A model generated the notes under the pieces. That model was given only the letters and a program-made list of their open reading frames with translations, did no database searches and was not told the origin of the DNA. Below, one piece after another: positions 1 to 5,695 of a DNA stretch of 12,004 bases. The translations under genes were made by a program, and so were the position numbers. The stretch is from JBBDSH01 sp040905045 (GTDB lineage Bacteria; Pseudomonadota; Gammaproteobacteria; Eutrophobiales; Eutrophobiaceae). Each line of letters opens with the position of its first letter. Position 1 is the stretch's first letter. The DNA is taken from the NCBI GenBank assembly GCA_040905045.1, contig JBBDSH010000014.1, positions 1-12,004 on the forward strand. The letters are read 5' to 3'.

Positions 1-53
1 TTACCCCCACTAGCACCTGAAGCTAGCGCGTCTACCAATTCCGCCACCTCGGC
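1..53 (-). tRNA. leu tRNA (CAG): tRNA-Leu(CAG), 5' part only
   Basis: Read on the minus strand from position 53, the sequence begins with acceptor strand GCCGAGG. A D-arm with AATTGGTAGA follows, then an anticodon stem CTAGC/GCTAG closing the loop TTCAGGT, so the anticodon is CAG (leucine, decoding CUG). A G-rich start to a long variable arm follows, as expected for a class II leucine tRNA. The window edge cuts the gene before the T-arm and the 3' acceptor strand, so CCA encoding and any downstream terminator cannot be seen. The gene is divergent from rnr, and its own promoter lies at 104-132. Recognition comes from the folded arms and is firm; only the 3' half is missing. Confidence 0.93.
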
Positions 54-68
54 ATGATCATTTATGAT

Positions 69-84
69 GTGCCCGGGCGGGCAC
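69..84. other. short GC-rich inverted repeat in the tRNA leader
   Basis: GTGCCC (69-74) and GGGCAC (79-84) form a perfect 6-bp stem with a 4-base loop. On the minus strand it lies in the transcribed leader between the tRNA-Leu promoter and the mature 5' end, where a hairpin could guide 5' processing. No T-run follows on either strand, so it is not a canonical terminator. Confidence 0.45.
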
Positions 85-103
85 CTGATCCTGAAGCCGG
101 CGA

Positions 104-132
104 ACTTTACCGGCCGGTTCACACATTGTCAA
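104..132 (-). promoter_or_regulatory. sigma70-type promoter of tRNA-Leu
   Basis: On the minus strand a perfect -35 hexamer TTGACA (132-127) is followed by a 17-base spacer and a -10 hexamer TAAAGT (109-104). The expected transcription start is near position 97, giving a leader of about 44 bases before the tRNA 5' end at 53. The bases just downstream of the -10 are GC-rich (TCGCCGGC), as in stringently controlled stable-RNA promoters; that link is an inference. The -35 lies only about 20 bases from the proposed rnr start codon on the other strand. Confidence 0.8.
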
Positions 133-141
133 TCTTAACAC

Positions 142-155
142 AAAGGAAGACCTTG
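142..155 (+). promoter_or_regulatory. ribosome binding site and TTG start of rnr
   Basis: AAAGGAAGA (142-150) lies just upstream of an in-frame TTG at 153-155. The Shine-Dalgarno match, and a protein that then begins about 15 residues before the conserved N-terminal helix-turn-helix as in E. coli RNase R, favour this start. The competing ATG at 54 directly abuts the tRNA 5' end, has no ribosome binding site, and would put the whole tRNA promoter inside the coding sequence. Confidence 0.75.
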
Positions 156-2291
156 AAATCCAATACAGACAAAACGAAGCAGTATAAAGTTTCCATCCCT
201 TCCCGGGAGGATATTCTTGAGTTACTGAAACAGCAGGGCCAGCCCTGTACGCTCAAGGAAATCGCCGCCGAACTTGACGCCGGTACCAGTGAGCATCGTG
301 CCGCCCTGCGTAAGCGCCTGCAGGCCATGGTCCGGGATGGCCAGATTATCAAGAACCGCCGTTCCGGCTACGGCCTGGTCCGGCAGATGGATCTGATTCC
401 CGGCCGTGTTATCGGCCATGCCGACGGTTTCGGCTTCCTGGTTCCCGACCGGGGCGGAGACGACATCTTTCTGCCGCCCAAAGTCATGCGTTCGCTTATG
501 AACGGCGATCGTGCCGTGGTCCGCATCGACGGCAAGAGCCGCCGCGGCAAGCCCGAAGGCGCGCTGGTGGAAGTCCTGGAACGGGCCAACAAGCAGGTAG
601 TGGGGCGTTATTCTGAAGAAAACGGCATCGGTTTTGTGACGCCCGATAATCGACGGTTGCATCTGGACGTGTACGTCGAGGCGAAAAACCGCGGTGAGGC
701 GCAAAAAGGTCAGTATGTGCTTGCCGAGATCATTAAATATCCCGACAAGCACACCCAGCCGGTGGGGCGCATCACGGAAATCATCGGTGAACGCGCCGAG
801 GCGGGGCTGGCCACCGAAATCGCCATGCGGGCGTATGAACTGCCGCATGAATGGCCGAAGCCGGTATTGAAGGAGATCAAGGGTTTCAGGCCGGACAGCC
901 CGGTGGATTCGGAGGGACGCAAGGATCTGCGTTCACTGCCTTTCGTTACCATTGACGGCGAGGACGCCCGTGATTTCGACGACGCCGTTTATTGCGAGAA
1001 ACGGGGCAAGGACTGGTATCTCATGGTGGCCATCGCCGATGTGTCTCATTATGTCCGGCCCGGCACCGCCCTGGACGAAGAGGCGAAGACGCGGGGCACG
1101 TCGGTGTATTTCCCCGACCGTGTGATACCCATGCTGCCGGAGGTTCTGTCCAATGAATTGTGCTCCCTCAAGCCCGAGGTGGACCGGCTGGCCATGGTCT
1201 GCGAGATGCGGCTGGACGGGCAGGGTAAAATAAAACAATACCGCTTTTTTGATGCCGTGATCCGATCCGCCGCGCGCCTTACCTATACGGACATGGCGGC
1301 GCTGGTCGTGGACAGGGATAAAGAAGCCCGTGACAGGCGCGAGGCGATTGTTCCCCATGTGGATGATCTTTACAGCCTTTTTGATGTGCGGCACAAGTAC
1401 CGTGCGCGTCATGGATTACTGGATTTCGATACTACTGAAGTACAGTTGTTCTTCGATGATAAGGGCGGCATTGCGGACATCAGGCCGGTAATCCGTAATG
1501 ATGCCCATCGTTTGATCGAGGAGTTCATGCTCGCGGCCAATGTGTCGACGGCGGAATATCTGCTGGAAAATGAAGTTCCCATACTGTTTCGCAATCATGA
1601 ACAGCCGAAAGAGGAAAAGCTCAGTGATGTGCGGGAATTCCTGGGTGAACTGGGGTTGTCCCTGGGCGGTGGCGACGAGCCCACGGCGGTGGATTATTAC
1701 AAGCTGATTGAAAGTATCCGGGAACGGCCGGACAAGCATCTGATCGAAACCGTACTCCTGCGCAGTCTGCCCCTGGCTGTTTACAGCGAGGAAAACCTGG
1801 GGCATTTCGGTCTGGCCTTCGATGCCTATACGCATTTTACATCGCCCATACGACGCTATCCCGATCTGCTGGTTCACCGGACCATACGCGACCTGATCAA
1901 GGGTAGGAAAAAATCACAGTACGACAAGGAAACCATGCATGACCTGGGCGTGCATTGCTCCGTGACCGAACGGCGCGCCGATGAGGCCACGCGCGAGGTA
2001 GTACAGCGCCTGAAATGCGACTACATCAAGAACCGCGTCGGCGAGGAATTTGCCGGTACCATCACCGGTGTGACCGGTTTCGGCCTGTTCGTGGAGCTGG
2101 ATGATTTTTATGTCGAAGGTCTGGTGCATGTCACCAGCCTGCCCGGCGATTACTATCATCATGACCCGATCCATCATCGCCTGACCGGCGAACGCAGCGG
2201 CCGTGTTTTCCGTCTGGCCGAGAAAGTCCGCGTCAGGGTCATGCGGGTGGATGTGGATGATAAGAAAATTGATTTTGAACTTTGTTCGTAG
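153..2291 (+). CDS. rnr: ribonuclease R, lacking the basic C-terminal tail
   Basis: RNase R is a processive 3'-to-5' exoribonuclease of the RNB family. It degrades structured RNA, and in E. coli it acts in rRNA quality control and trans-translation. Numbered from the TTG start (712 aa), the protein has an N-terminal helix-turn-helix with IPSREDILELL (about 15-44), cold-shock RNA-binding domains (GRVIGHADGFGFLVPD, about 84-99), the RNB catalytic domain with the metal-binding DGEDARDFDD (268-277) and HFTSPIRRYPDL, and a C-terminal S1 domain (about 629-710). It ends at KIDFELCS, where the family core ends, and lacks the lysine-rich tail of roughly 80-90 residues found in E. coli (813 aa). The TAG stop lies inside a heptamer repeat array, so the tail may have been lost when the array arose (inference). 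rlmB follows after 106 bases. No clear + strand promoter is visible. Confidence 0.95.
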   Translation: MKSNTDKTKQYKVSIPSREDILELLKQQGQPCTLKEIAAELDAGTSEHRAALRKRLQAMVRDGQIIKNRRSGYGLVRQMDLIPGRVIGHADGFGFLVPDRGGDDIFLPPKVMRSLMNGDRAVVRIDGKSRRGKPEGALVEVLERANKQVVGRYSEENGIGFVTPDNRRLHLDVYVEAKNRGEAQKGQYVLAEIIKYPDKHTQPVGRITEIIGERAEAGLATEIAMRAYELPHEWPKPVLKEIKGFRPDSPVDSEGRKDLRSLPFVTIDGEDARDFDDAVYCEKRGKDWYLMVAIADVSHYVRPGTALDEEAKTRGTSVYFPDRVIPMLPEVLSNELCSLKPEVDRLAMVCEMRLDGQGKIKQYRFFDAVIRSAARLTYTDMAALVVDRDKEARDRREAIVPHVDDLYSLFDVRHKYRARHGLLDFDTTEVQLFFDDKGGIADIRPVIRNDAHRLIEEFMLAANVSTAEYLLENEVPILFRNHEQPKEEKLSDVREFLGELGLSLGGGDEPTAVDYYKLIESIRERPDKHLIETVLLRSLPLAVYSEENLGHFGLAFDAYTHFTSPIRRYPDLLVHRTIRDLIKGRKKSQYDKETMHDLGVHCSVTERRADEATREVVQRLKCDYIKNRVGEEFAGTITGVTGFGLFVELDDFYVEGLVHVTSLPGDYYHHDPIHHRLTGERSGRVFRLAEKVRVRVMRVDVDDKKIDFELCS

Positions 2292-2311
2292 CTCGTGGCT
2301 CGTGGCTGGTA
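2284..2311 (-). repeat. heptamer array A1 at the rnr stop codon
   Basis: Four tandem 7-base units read GTTCGTA, GCTCGTG, GCTCGTG and GCTGGTA on the + strand; the TAG stop of rnr (2289-2291) is built from the first and second units. Read on the minus strand the units match the NAGCCAC family seen at 2404-2445 and 3193-3227, so this array is inverted relative to those two. With array A2 it forms an inverted repeat with about 90 bases between the arms. The rest of the rnr-rlmB gap (2312-2397) shows no convincing promoter or terminator. Confidence 0.8.
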
Positions 2312-2397
2312 ATTCGAGTACAGCCTGAAGCTTTCTTAAAACCACTGGAATTTTCAGATACATCCTTTCAGTCGGTTACAGGCGAAAACGAATATTC

Positions 2398-3198
2398 ATG
2401 AAACAATCACGAACATCAAGCCACGAGCCACCAGCCACCAGCCACGGAAAATCTGAAATCATTTTTGGTATCCACGCCGTCAAACATGCCCTGGAACGGC
2501 ATCCGGAGACGGTGCTGGAGATCCGGCTGCAGGAAGGCAGGAAGATCGCCGGCGGTATAGCCGATATCCTGCGCCTGGCGGAACGGCATTCCCTGACGGT
2601 CACCCGGCAGCCGCGCGAAGCGCTGGATAACTTCACGGATGGCGCCGTGCATCAGGGCGTGGTTTTGACGCGCCGGACGGAGTCCTCGGCTCCGGCAGCG
2701 GACATGGACTCCGTACTCGCCGGTGTCGGTGAACGGCCGGCATTGCTGCTGTTGCTGGAGGGCATTCAGGACCCCCACAATCTGGGCGCCTGTCTGCGCA
2801 CGGCCAATGCCGCCGGCGTGGATGCGGTCATCATTCCCCGGGACCGGGCGGTGGCGGTCAACGCAACGGTCCGGAAGGTGGCCAGCGGTGCGGCGGAGAA
2901 AACGCCGGTGATTACAGTAACCAATGTCGCCCGTTGCCTGCGCGATCTCAAGCAAACGGGACTCTGGGTCGTCGGCACCGACGACAAGGCGGAACAGCGC
3001 TTTTATGATACCGACCTGACCGTGCCGCTTGTGATCGTCATGGGCGCGGAGGGCAGCGGCTTGCGGAAGAATACCAAAGCACAGTGCGATTTCTTCATGA
3101 GCCTGCCCATGCTGGGCACGGTGGAAAGCCTGAATGTATCCGTGGCGGCGGGCGTCTGCCTGTACGAAGTCATCCGTCAACGATCCGGCAAACACTAG
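2398..3198 (+). CDS. rlmB: 23S rRNA (guanosine-2'-O)-methyltransferase RlmB
   Basis: RlmB is a SPOUT-class (TrmH family) enzyme that uses S-adenosylmethionine to 2'-O-methylate a guanosine in domain V of 23S rRNA (G2251 in E. coli). The 266-residue protein has a substrate-binding N-terminal domain (about 19-95, starting SEIIFGIHAV), then the knotted catalytic domain with DPHNLGACLR (125-134), GAEGSGLR (216-223) and SLNVSVAAG (244-252), the three SPOUT motifs. E. coli RlmB begins at the equivalent of residue 19. The extra 18 residues here are mostly translated from a heptamer array (2404-2445), and no other plausible in-frame start lies between the array and the conserved core. The ribosome binding site is weak. 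The TAG stop lies inside another array. Family assignment is firm; the exact start is less so. Confidence 0.94.
   Translation: MKQSRTSSHEPPATSHGKSEIIFGIHAVKHALERHPETVLEIRLQEGRKIAGGIADILRLAERHSLTVTRQPREALDNFTDGAVHQGVVLTRRTESSAPAADMDSVLAGVGERPALLLLLEGIQDPHNLGACLRTANAAGVDAVIIPRDRAVAVNATVRKVASGAAEKTPVITVTNVARCLRDLKQTGLWVVGTDDKAEQRFYDTDLTVPLVIVMGAEGSGLRKNTKAQCDFFMSLPMLGTVESLNVSVAAGVCLYEVIRQRSGKH
2404..2445 (+). repeat. heptamer array A2, translated inside rlmB
   Basis: Six consecutive 7-base units read CAATCAC, GAACATC, AAGCCAC, GAGCCAC, CAGCCAC and CAGCCAC; the last four are clear and the first two degenerate. The array starts 6 bases after the rlmB ATG and encodes residues 3-16, QSRTSSH then EPPATSH. 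Because 7 is not a multiple of 3, the peptide repeats every three units (7 residues). The orientation is opposite to A1 and the same as A3. Confidence 0.8.
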
Positions 3199-3227
3199 CC
3201 ACTAGCCACTAGCCACGAGCCACGAGT
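3193..3227 (+). repeat. heptamer array A3 at the rlmB stop codon
   Basis: Five tandem units: CACTAGC three times, then CACGAGC and CACGAGT. The TAG stop of rlmB (3196-3198) is part of the first unit, and the array runs to within 6 bases of the -35 element of the rpsF promoter. It is in the same orientation as A2, so the rlmB core is flanked by direct copies of the same repeat family. Confidence 0.85.
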
Positions 3228-3232
3228 CATGC

Positions 3233-3261
3233 TTGCAACTCCGGGGTCTTTGCACTAAAAT
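3233..3261 (+). promoter_or_regulatory. putative sigma70 promoter of the rpsF operon
   Basis: A -35 TTGCAA (3233-3238) is separated by 17 bases from a -10 TAAAAT (3256-3261). The predicted start is near 3268, giving a 5' leader of about 60 bases before rpsF. It is placed directly after heptamer array A3, as expected for the head of the ribosomal-protein cluster. Confidence 0.65.
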
Positions 3262-3275
3262 CCCTGCCCTTTCAA

Positions 3276-3323
3276 ATCCTTGCCTCACCGCATCGCGACG
3301 GGAGGCTGTCAAACCGAGAGGAT
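3276..3323 (+). promoter_or_regulatory. structured rpsF leader, possible S6:S18 autoregulatory site
   Basis: GCCTC (3282-3286) pairs with GAGGC (3302-3306). Inside it, after a bulged A (3287), CCG (3288-3290) pairs with CGG (3299-3301) around an 8-base loop. Outside it, ATCCT (3276-3280) is complementary to AGGAT (3319-3323), which is the rpsF Shine-Dalgarno sequence. An S6:S18 complex is known to bind a CCG-containing motif in rpsF leaders of many bacteria and repress translation. The stem, the CCG and the occludable ribosome binding site fit that idea, but the match to the published consensus was judged only by eye, and here the CCG appears paired rather than bulged. Confidence 0.5.
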
Positions 3324-3328
3324 AGACA

Positions 3329-3826
3329 ATGCGACACTATGAAATCGTGTTCCTGGTTCATCCGGACCAGAGTGAACAGGTACCCGCCATGATTGAGCGT
3401 TACCGCTCAATGATTGAATCCAGCGGCGGTGCGGTGCACCGGCTGGAAGACTGGGGCCGGCGGCTGCTGGCCTATCCCATCAACAAGGTCCACAAGGCCC
3501 ATTACGTGCTCATGAACATTGAGTGCGGCAAGGACATTCTGGATCAAATCAACAGTGCCTTCCGCTTCAACGATGCCGTCATCCGGGATCTGACCGTCCG
3601 CCGCGACAAGGCGGTCACCGAGGCATCACCACTGGCCCGCAGCAAGGAAGAGCAGGAAGAACAGGAAAAGCGATCCGCCGCCTCGGACGACGCGACTGAG
3701 ACCCCTCGTGCCGAATCCGAATCGGAACAGTCCGGAGAGGACGATGATTCCGATAATGACGAGTACCAGGGCGAGGAAGAGGAAACCACTGCCGAGACGG
3801 CCGGGCCTGAGGAAGGCAACCGCTAG
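3329..3826 (+). CDS. rpsF: 30S ribosomal protein S6 with a long acidic C-terminal tail
   Basis: S6 is a small-subunit platform protein that binds 16S rRNA as a heterodimer with S18. The core (about residues 1-100) has the ferredoxin-like fold signature MRHYEIVFLVHPDQ, WGRRLLAYPINK and HYVLMNIEC. Residues 106-165 form a low-complexity tail in which 25 of 60 residues are Asp or Glu. E. coli S6 is about 131-135 residues with a much shorter acidic end, which RimK extends with glutamates. This protein ends EEGNR, so its final residue is not glutamate. The Shine-Dalgarno GAGAGGAT (3316-3323) lies 5 bases before the ATG. rpsR follows after 26 bases; there is no priB between them as there is in E. 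coli. Confidence 0.96.
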   Translation: MRHYEIVFLVHPDQSEQVPAMIERYRSMIESSGGAVHRLEDWGRRLLAYPINKVHKAHYVLMNIECGKDILDQINSAFRFNDAVIRDLTVRRDKAVTEASPLARSKEEQEEQEKRSAASDDATETPRAESESEQSGEDDDSDNDEYQGEEEETTAETAGPEEGNR

Positions 3827-3852
3827 TACAGAGACTGGATGAGGAAAAGATT

Positions 3853-4077
3853 ATGGCAAGATATTTTCGTCGCAAGCGTTATTGCAAATTCACCGCGGAA
3901 GGCGTTGAGGAGATCGATTACAAAGATCTGGCCACTCTCAAGGCCTATGTAACGGAAACAGGGAAAATCGTTCCCAGCCGCATTTCCGGCACAAACGCAC
4001 GCTATCAGCGTCAGCTGTCCACGGCCATCAAGCGCGCCCGTTACCTGGCCCTGATCCCGTACTCCGACTCACATTAG
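3853..4077 (+). CDS. rpsR: 30S ribosomal protein S18
   Basis: S18 is the small basic partner of S6 on the 30S platform. The 74-residue protein is close to the usual length (75 in E. coli) and shows the family's CKFTAEG, IDYKDLATLKAYV, GKIVPSRISGTNARYQRQL and AIKRARYLALIPY segments. A GAGGAAAA ribosome binding site precedes the ATG. The stop codon lies in the loop and 3' arm of a 10-bp hairpin (4063-4086), and family B heptamer repeats begin within 11 bases, so the message may be processed or attenuated just after rpsR. It is co-directional with rpsF and probably co-transcribed with it. Confidence 0.97.
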   Translation: MARYFRRKRYCKFTAEGVEEIDYKDLATLKAYVTETGKIVPSRISGTNARYQRQLSTAIKRARYLALIPYSDSH

Positions 4078-4086
4078 TGAGTCGGA
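4063..4086 (+). other. hairpin spanning the rpsR stop codon
   Basis: TCCGACTCAC (4063-4072) and GTGAGTCGGA (4077-4086) are perfectly complementary, with a 4-base loop ATTA. The stem includes the last codons and the stop of rpsR. No U-run follows, so it is not a typical intrinsic terminator. A role in mRNA 3'-end protection or processing between rpsR and the downstream genes is possible. Confidence 0.65.
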
Positions 4087-4087
4087 A

Positions 4088-4122
4088 GTGAGGAGTAAGG
4101 AGTGAGGAGCAAGGGGTAAAAC
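4088..4122 (+). repeat. heptamer array B1, forward arm
   Basis: Tandem units read GTGAGGA, GTAAGGA, GTGAGGA, GCAAGGG and the degenerate GTAAAAC. This is the family seen again at 9531-9565. Three of the units carry AGGA and two junctions give AGGAG, a strong Shine-Dalgarno core, but none is followed at the right distance by a good start codon. GGGGTAA (4113-4119) is fully complementary to TTACCCC (4152-4158) in the opposing arm. Confidence 0.8.
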
Positions 4123-4160
4123 CTCCTCCGTCCTACCTCACACTTAACTCCTTACCCCTG
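4123..4160 (-). repeat. heptamer array B1, inverted arm
   Basis: On the + strand this stretch holds ACCTCAC, ACTTAAC and TCCTTAC (4135-4155), plus more degenerate neighbours. On the minus strand they read as the GTGAGGT/GTAAGGA family. It directly follows the forward arm, giving a head-to-head pair that could fold into an imperfect hairpin between rpsR and the DUF2232 gene. Units in this arm are more diverged than in the forward arm. Confidence 0.65.
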
Positions 4161-4173
4161 ATACATCCGAAGG

Positions 4174-5064
4174 ATGCGAACGCTCGGCAATTACATCGTA
4201 CGGGGCTGGTGGCAGGCCGTTGGCGTAGTCAGTGTCCTGGCCCTGCTGTCCCTGTTGCTGCCGCCGCTGGCGTATATCCTGAGCGGGGTACCGGTGGCGC
4301 TGGTTACCCTCCGGCGCGGCCCCGTAACCGGCATCCAGGTGGTTTTCGGTGCGCTGTTCTTGACGTCTTTGCTGGCCTGGCTTGCCGGTCTCACGGTGAT
4401 GCTGGCGCCGGCCTTTGCCCTGGCCATCTGGGCGCCGGTCTGGCTCTGTGCCATGGTACTGCGGCTCACCGAGTCCCAGGGACGCATGGTCGTGGCCGCC
4501 GGCGGTCTCGCCGCCGCCTTTGCTATCTTCATGCATGCGCTGGTGGCGGACGTGGAGGACTGGTGGCGATCGCAGTTTGATGCCTGGCTGAGCGGGAATC
4601 TGGATCCCGCGGCGGCGGATCAGTACCGCAAGCTGTTCGAGGAGGCCATGCCCCTGATGAATGCCATGATGGCGGCCGGCCTGCTGCTGAGTCTGGTGGT
4701 GACGGTTATCCTGGCGCGCTGGTGGCAGTCCCTGTTGTTTAATCCCGGTGGTTTCCGGGCGGAGTTCCAGAACCTGACCCTGCCGCGGGGTCTGGCCGTC
4801 GCCGCCGTACTGGCGATGATCCTGAGCCTTATGGAGACGGGTGCCTGGCACTGGTTTTTCCGGGACATGTTGATAGTGCTGGTATTCATGTATTTGTTTC
4901 AGGGACTGGCCAGCGTTCACCGGACGGTGTACCGGCGCGAGCTTTCCCAGGGCTGGCTTATCGGCATGTATGTATTAATGCTGCTGATGCCGCAGATGGC
5001 CCTGCTGGTGGCCTGTGTCGGCATGGTGGACGCCTGGCTGGGCGGGCAAAAATCTCTGCCCTGA
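4174..5064 (+). CDS. DUF2232-family polytopic membrane protein
   Basis: This 296-residue protein is strongly hydrophobic, with about eight likely membrane segments (roughly 15-45, 54-76, 79-97, 105-125, 162-184, 206-224, 230-248 and 259-286). One long hydrophilic loop (about 126-160) carries charged and tryptophan residues. Position between rpsR and rplI, the start MRTLGNYIVRGWWQAV and the overall pattern match the DUF2232 (YybS-like) family, whose molecular role is not established; no catalytic motif is visible. The ATG at 4174 is kept because the protein begins like family members. The only purine-rich element, AAGG, is immediately next to it, which is too close for a normal Shine-Dalgarno. 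Translation may therefore be weak or depend on structure in the adjoining heptamer arrays. Family assignment is by recognition of pattern and context. Confidence 0.85.
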   Translation: MRTLGNYIVRGWWQAVGVVSVLALLSLLLPPLAYILSGVPVALVTLRRGPVTGIQVVFGALFLTSLLAWLAGLTVMLAPAFALAIWAPVWLCAMVLRLTESQGRMVVAAGGLAAAFAIFMHALVADVEDWWRSQFDAWLSGNLDPAAADQYRKLFEEAMPLMNAMMAAGLLLSLVVTVILARWWQSLLFNPGGFRAEFQNLTLPRGLAVAAVLAMILSLMETGAWHWFFRDMLIVLVFMYLFQGLASVHRTVYRRELSQGWLIGMYVLMLLMPQMALLVACVGMVDAWLGGQKSLP

Positions 5065-5079
5065 AGGGCGGCAGCGGTG

Positions 5080-5088
5080 TGTTATTAT
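5080..5088 (+). promoter_or_regulatory. possible extended -10 promoter upstream of rplI
   Basis: TGTTATTAT (5080-5088) fits an extended -10 element (TGn then TATTAT). The upstream -35 region (CCTGAA near 5060-5065) is a poor match. If used, transcription would start near 5095, giving a leader of about 74 bases before rplI and uncoupling rplI-dnaB from the upstream ribosomal-protein genes. Confidence 0.3.
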
Positions 5089-5109
5089 TGCAATAGTGGA
5101 TTTGGGTAT

Positions 5110-5126
5110 CCCTCCCAGCGTGAGGG
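5110..5126 (+). other. small hairpin in the rplI leader
   Basis: CCCTC (5110-5114) and GAGGG (5122-5126) form a 5-bp stem with a 7-base loop in the 104-base gap between the DUF2232 gene and rplI. No U-run follows, so termination is unlikely. No known L9 regulatory motif was recognised. Confidence 0.35.
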
Positions 5127-5168
5127 GAGTTTCAAAGGCGGATTTTCTAAAATTACGAGGTACAAGCA

Positions 5169-5627
5169 ATGGAAGTCATTCTTCTGGAAAAGATAAGAAA
5201 ACTGGGCGGTCTGGGCGATCAGGTCCGGGTCAAGCCGGGTTTCGGCCGTAATTTTCTGATCCCGCAAGGCAAGGCGGTGCCGGCGACCAGTGACAATATT
5301 GCCAAATTCGAGGCCCGCCGGGCGGAACTGGAGCAGGCCCAGGCCGATGCCCTGGGCGCGGCGCAGGCACGTGCCACGAAGATCCAGGATCTGGCAGTGA
5401 AACTGGTCCGCAAGGCCGGAGCGGAAGGCAAACTTTACGGCTCGGTGGGCACCGCTGATATCGCCGAGGCACTGACCGAGGCCGGCGGCGTGGAAGTGAC
5501 CCGGAAAGAGGTCCTGCTGCCCGAGGGCCCGCTGCGCGTTACCGGCGAGTACGAGATAGAGGTGCATCTGCATGCGGACGTGATGACTACCGTCAAGGTG
5601 GAAGTGGTCGCTGAAGAAGGTCCCTAA
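5169..5627 (+). CDS. rplI: 50S ribosomal protein L9
   Basis: L9 binds 23S rRNA near the L1 stalk and affects reading-frame maintenance. The 152-residue protein has the expected length (149 in E. coli) and architecture. An N-terminal RNA-binding domain carries MEVILLEKIRKLGGLGD and VRVKPGFGRNFLIPQGKA (about 1-47), then comes a long charged connecting helix (about 48-75), then a C-terminal domain containing GKLYGSVGTADIAEAL. A Shine-Dalgarno ACGAGG lies 8 bases upstream of the ATG. It is 104 bases after the DUF2232 gene and 68 bases before dnaB. That last gap holds the 10-base palindrome AACCCGGGTT over the rplI stop but no convincing terminator. Confidence 0.96.
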   Translation: MEVILLEKIRKLGGLGDQVRVKPGFGRNFLIPQGKAVPATSDNIAKFEARRAELEQAQADALGAAQARATKIQDLAVKLVRKAGAEGKLYGSVGTADIAEALTEAGGVEVTRKEVLLPEGPLRVTGEYEIEVHLHADVMTTVKVEVVAEEGP

Positions 5628-5695
5628 CCCGGGTTCCGTGGGATACCGAAGACACAACGGGATAACACTTATCGCAGTAATATTAACTGATTGAC

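Noticed and set aside
1..53. tRNA-Leu as an integration site of a genomic island
   Set aside because: The 3' end of the tRNA is outside the window, and no integrase or attachment-site duplication is visible; neighbouring genes are core.
69..84. Intrinsic terminator
   Set aside because: A stable 6-bp stem exists but no T-run follows on either strand, and it lies within the leader of the tRNA transcript.
54..152. ATG at 54 as the rnr start
   Set aside because: No ribosome binding site, begins at the base next to the tRNA 5' end, overlaps the tRNA promoter, and adds 33 residues not typical of the family; TTG at 153 has a good Shine-Dalgarno.
2404..3227. CRISPR array
   Set aside because: Repeats are 7 bases and directly tandem, with no unique spacers and no cas genes.
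4144..4920. 258-residue open frame on the minus strand
   Set aside because: Glutamine, histidine and arginine-rich shadow opposite the DUF2232 membrane protein; hydrophobic codons read backwards give this composition.
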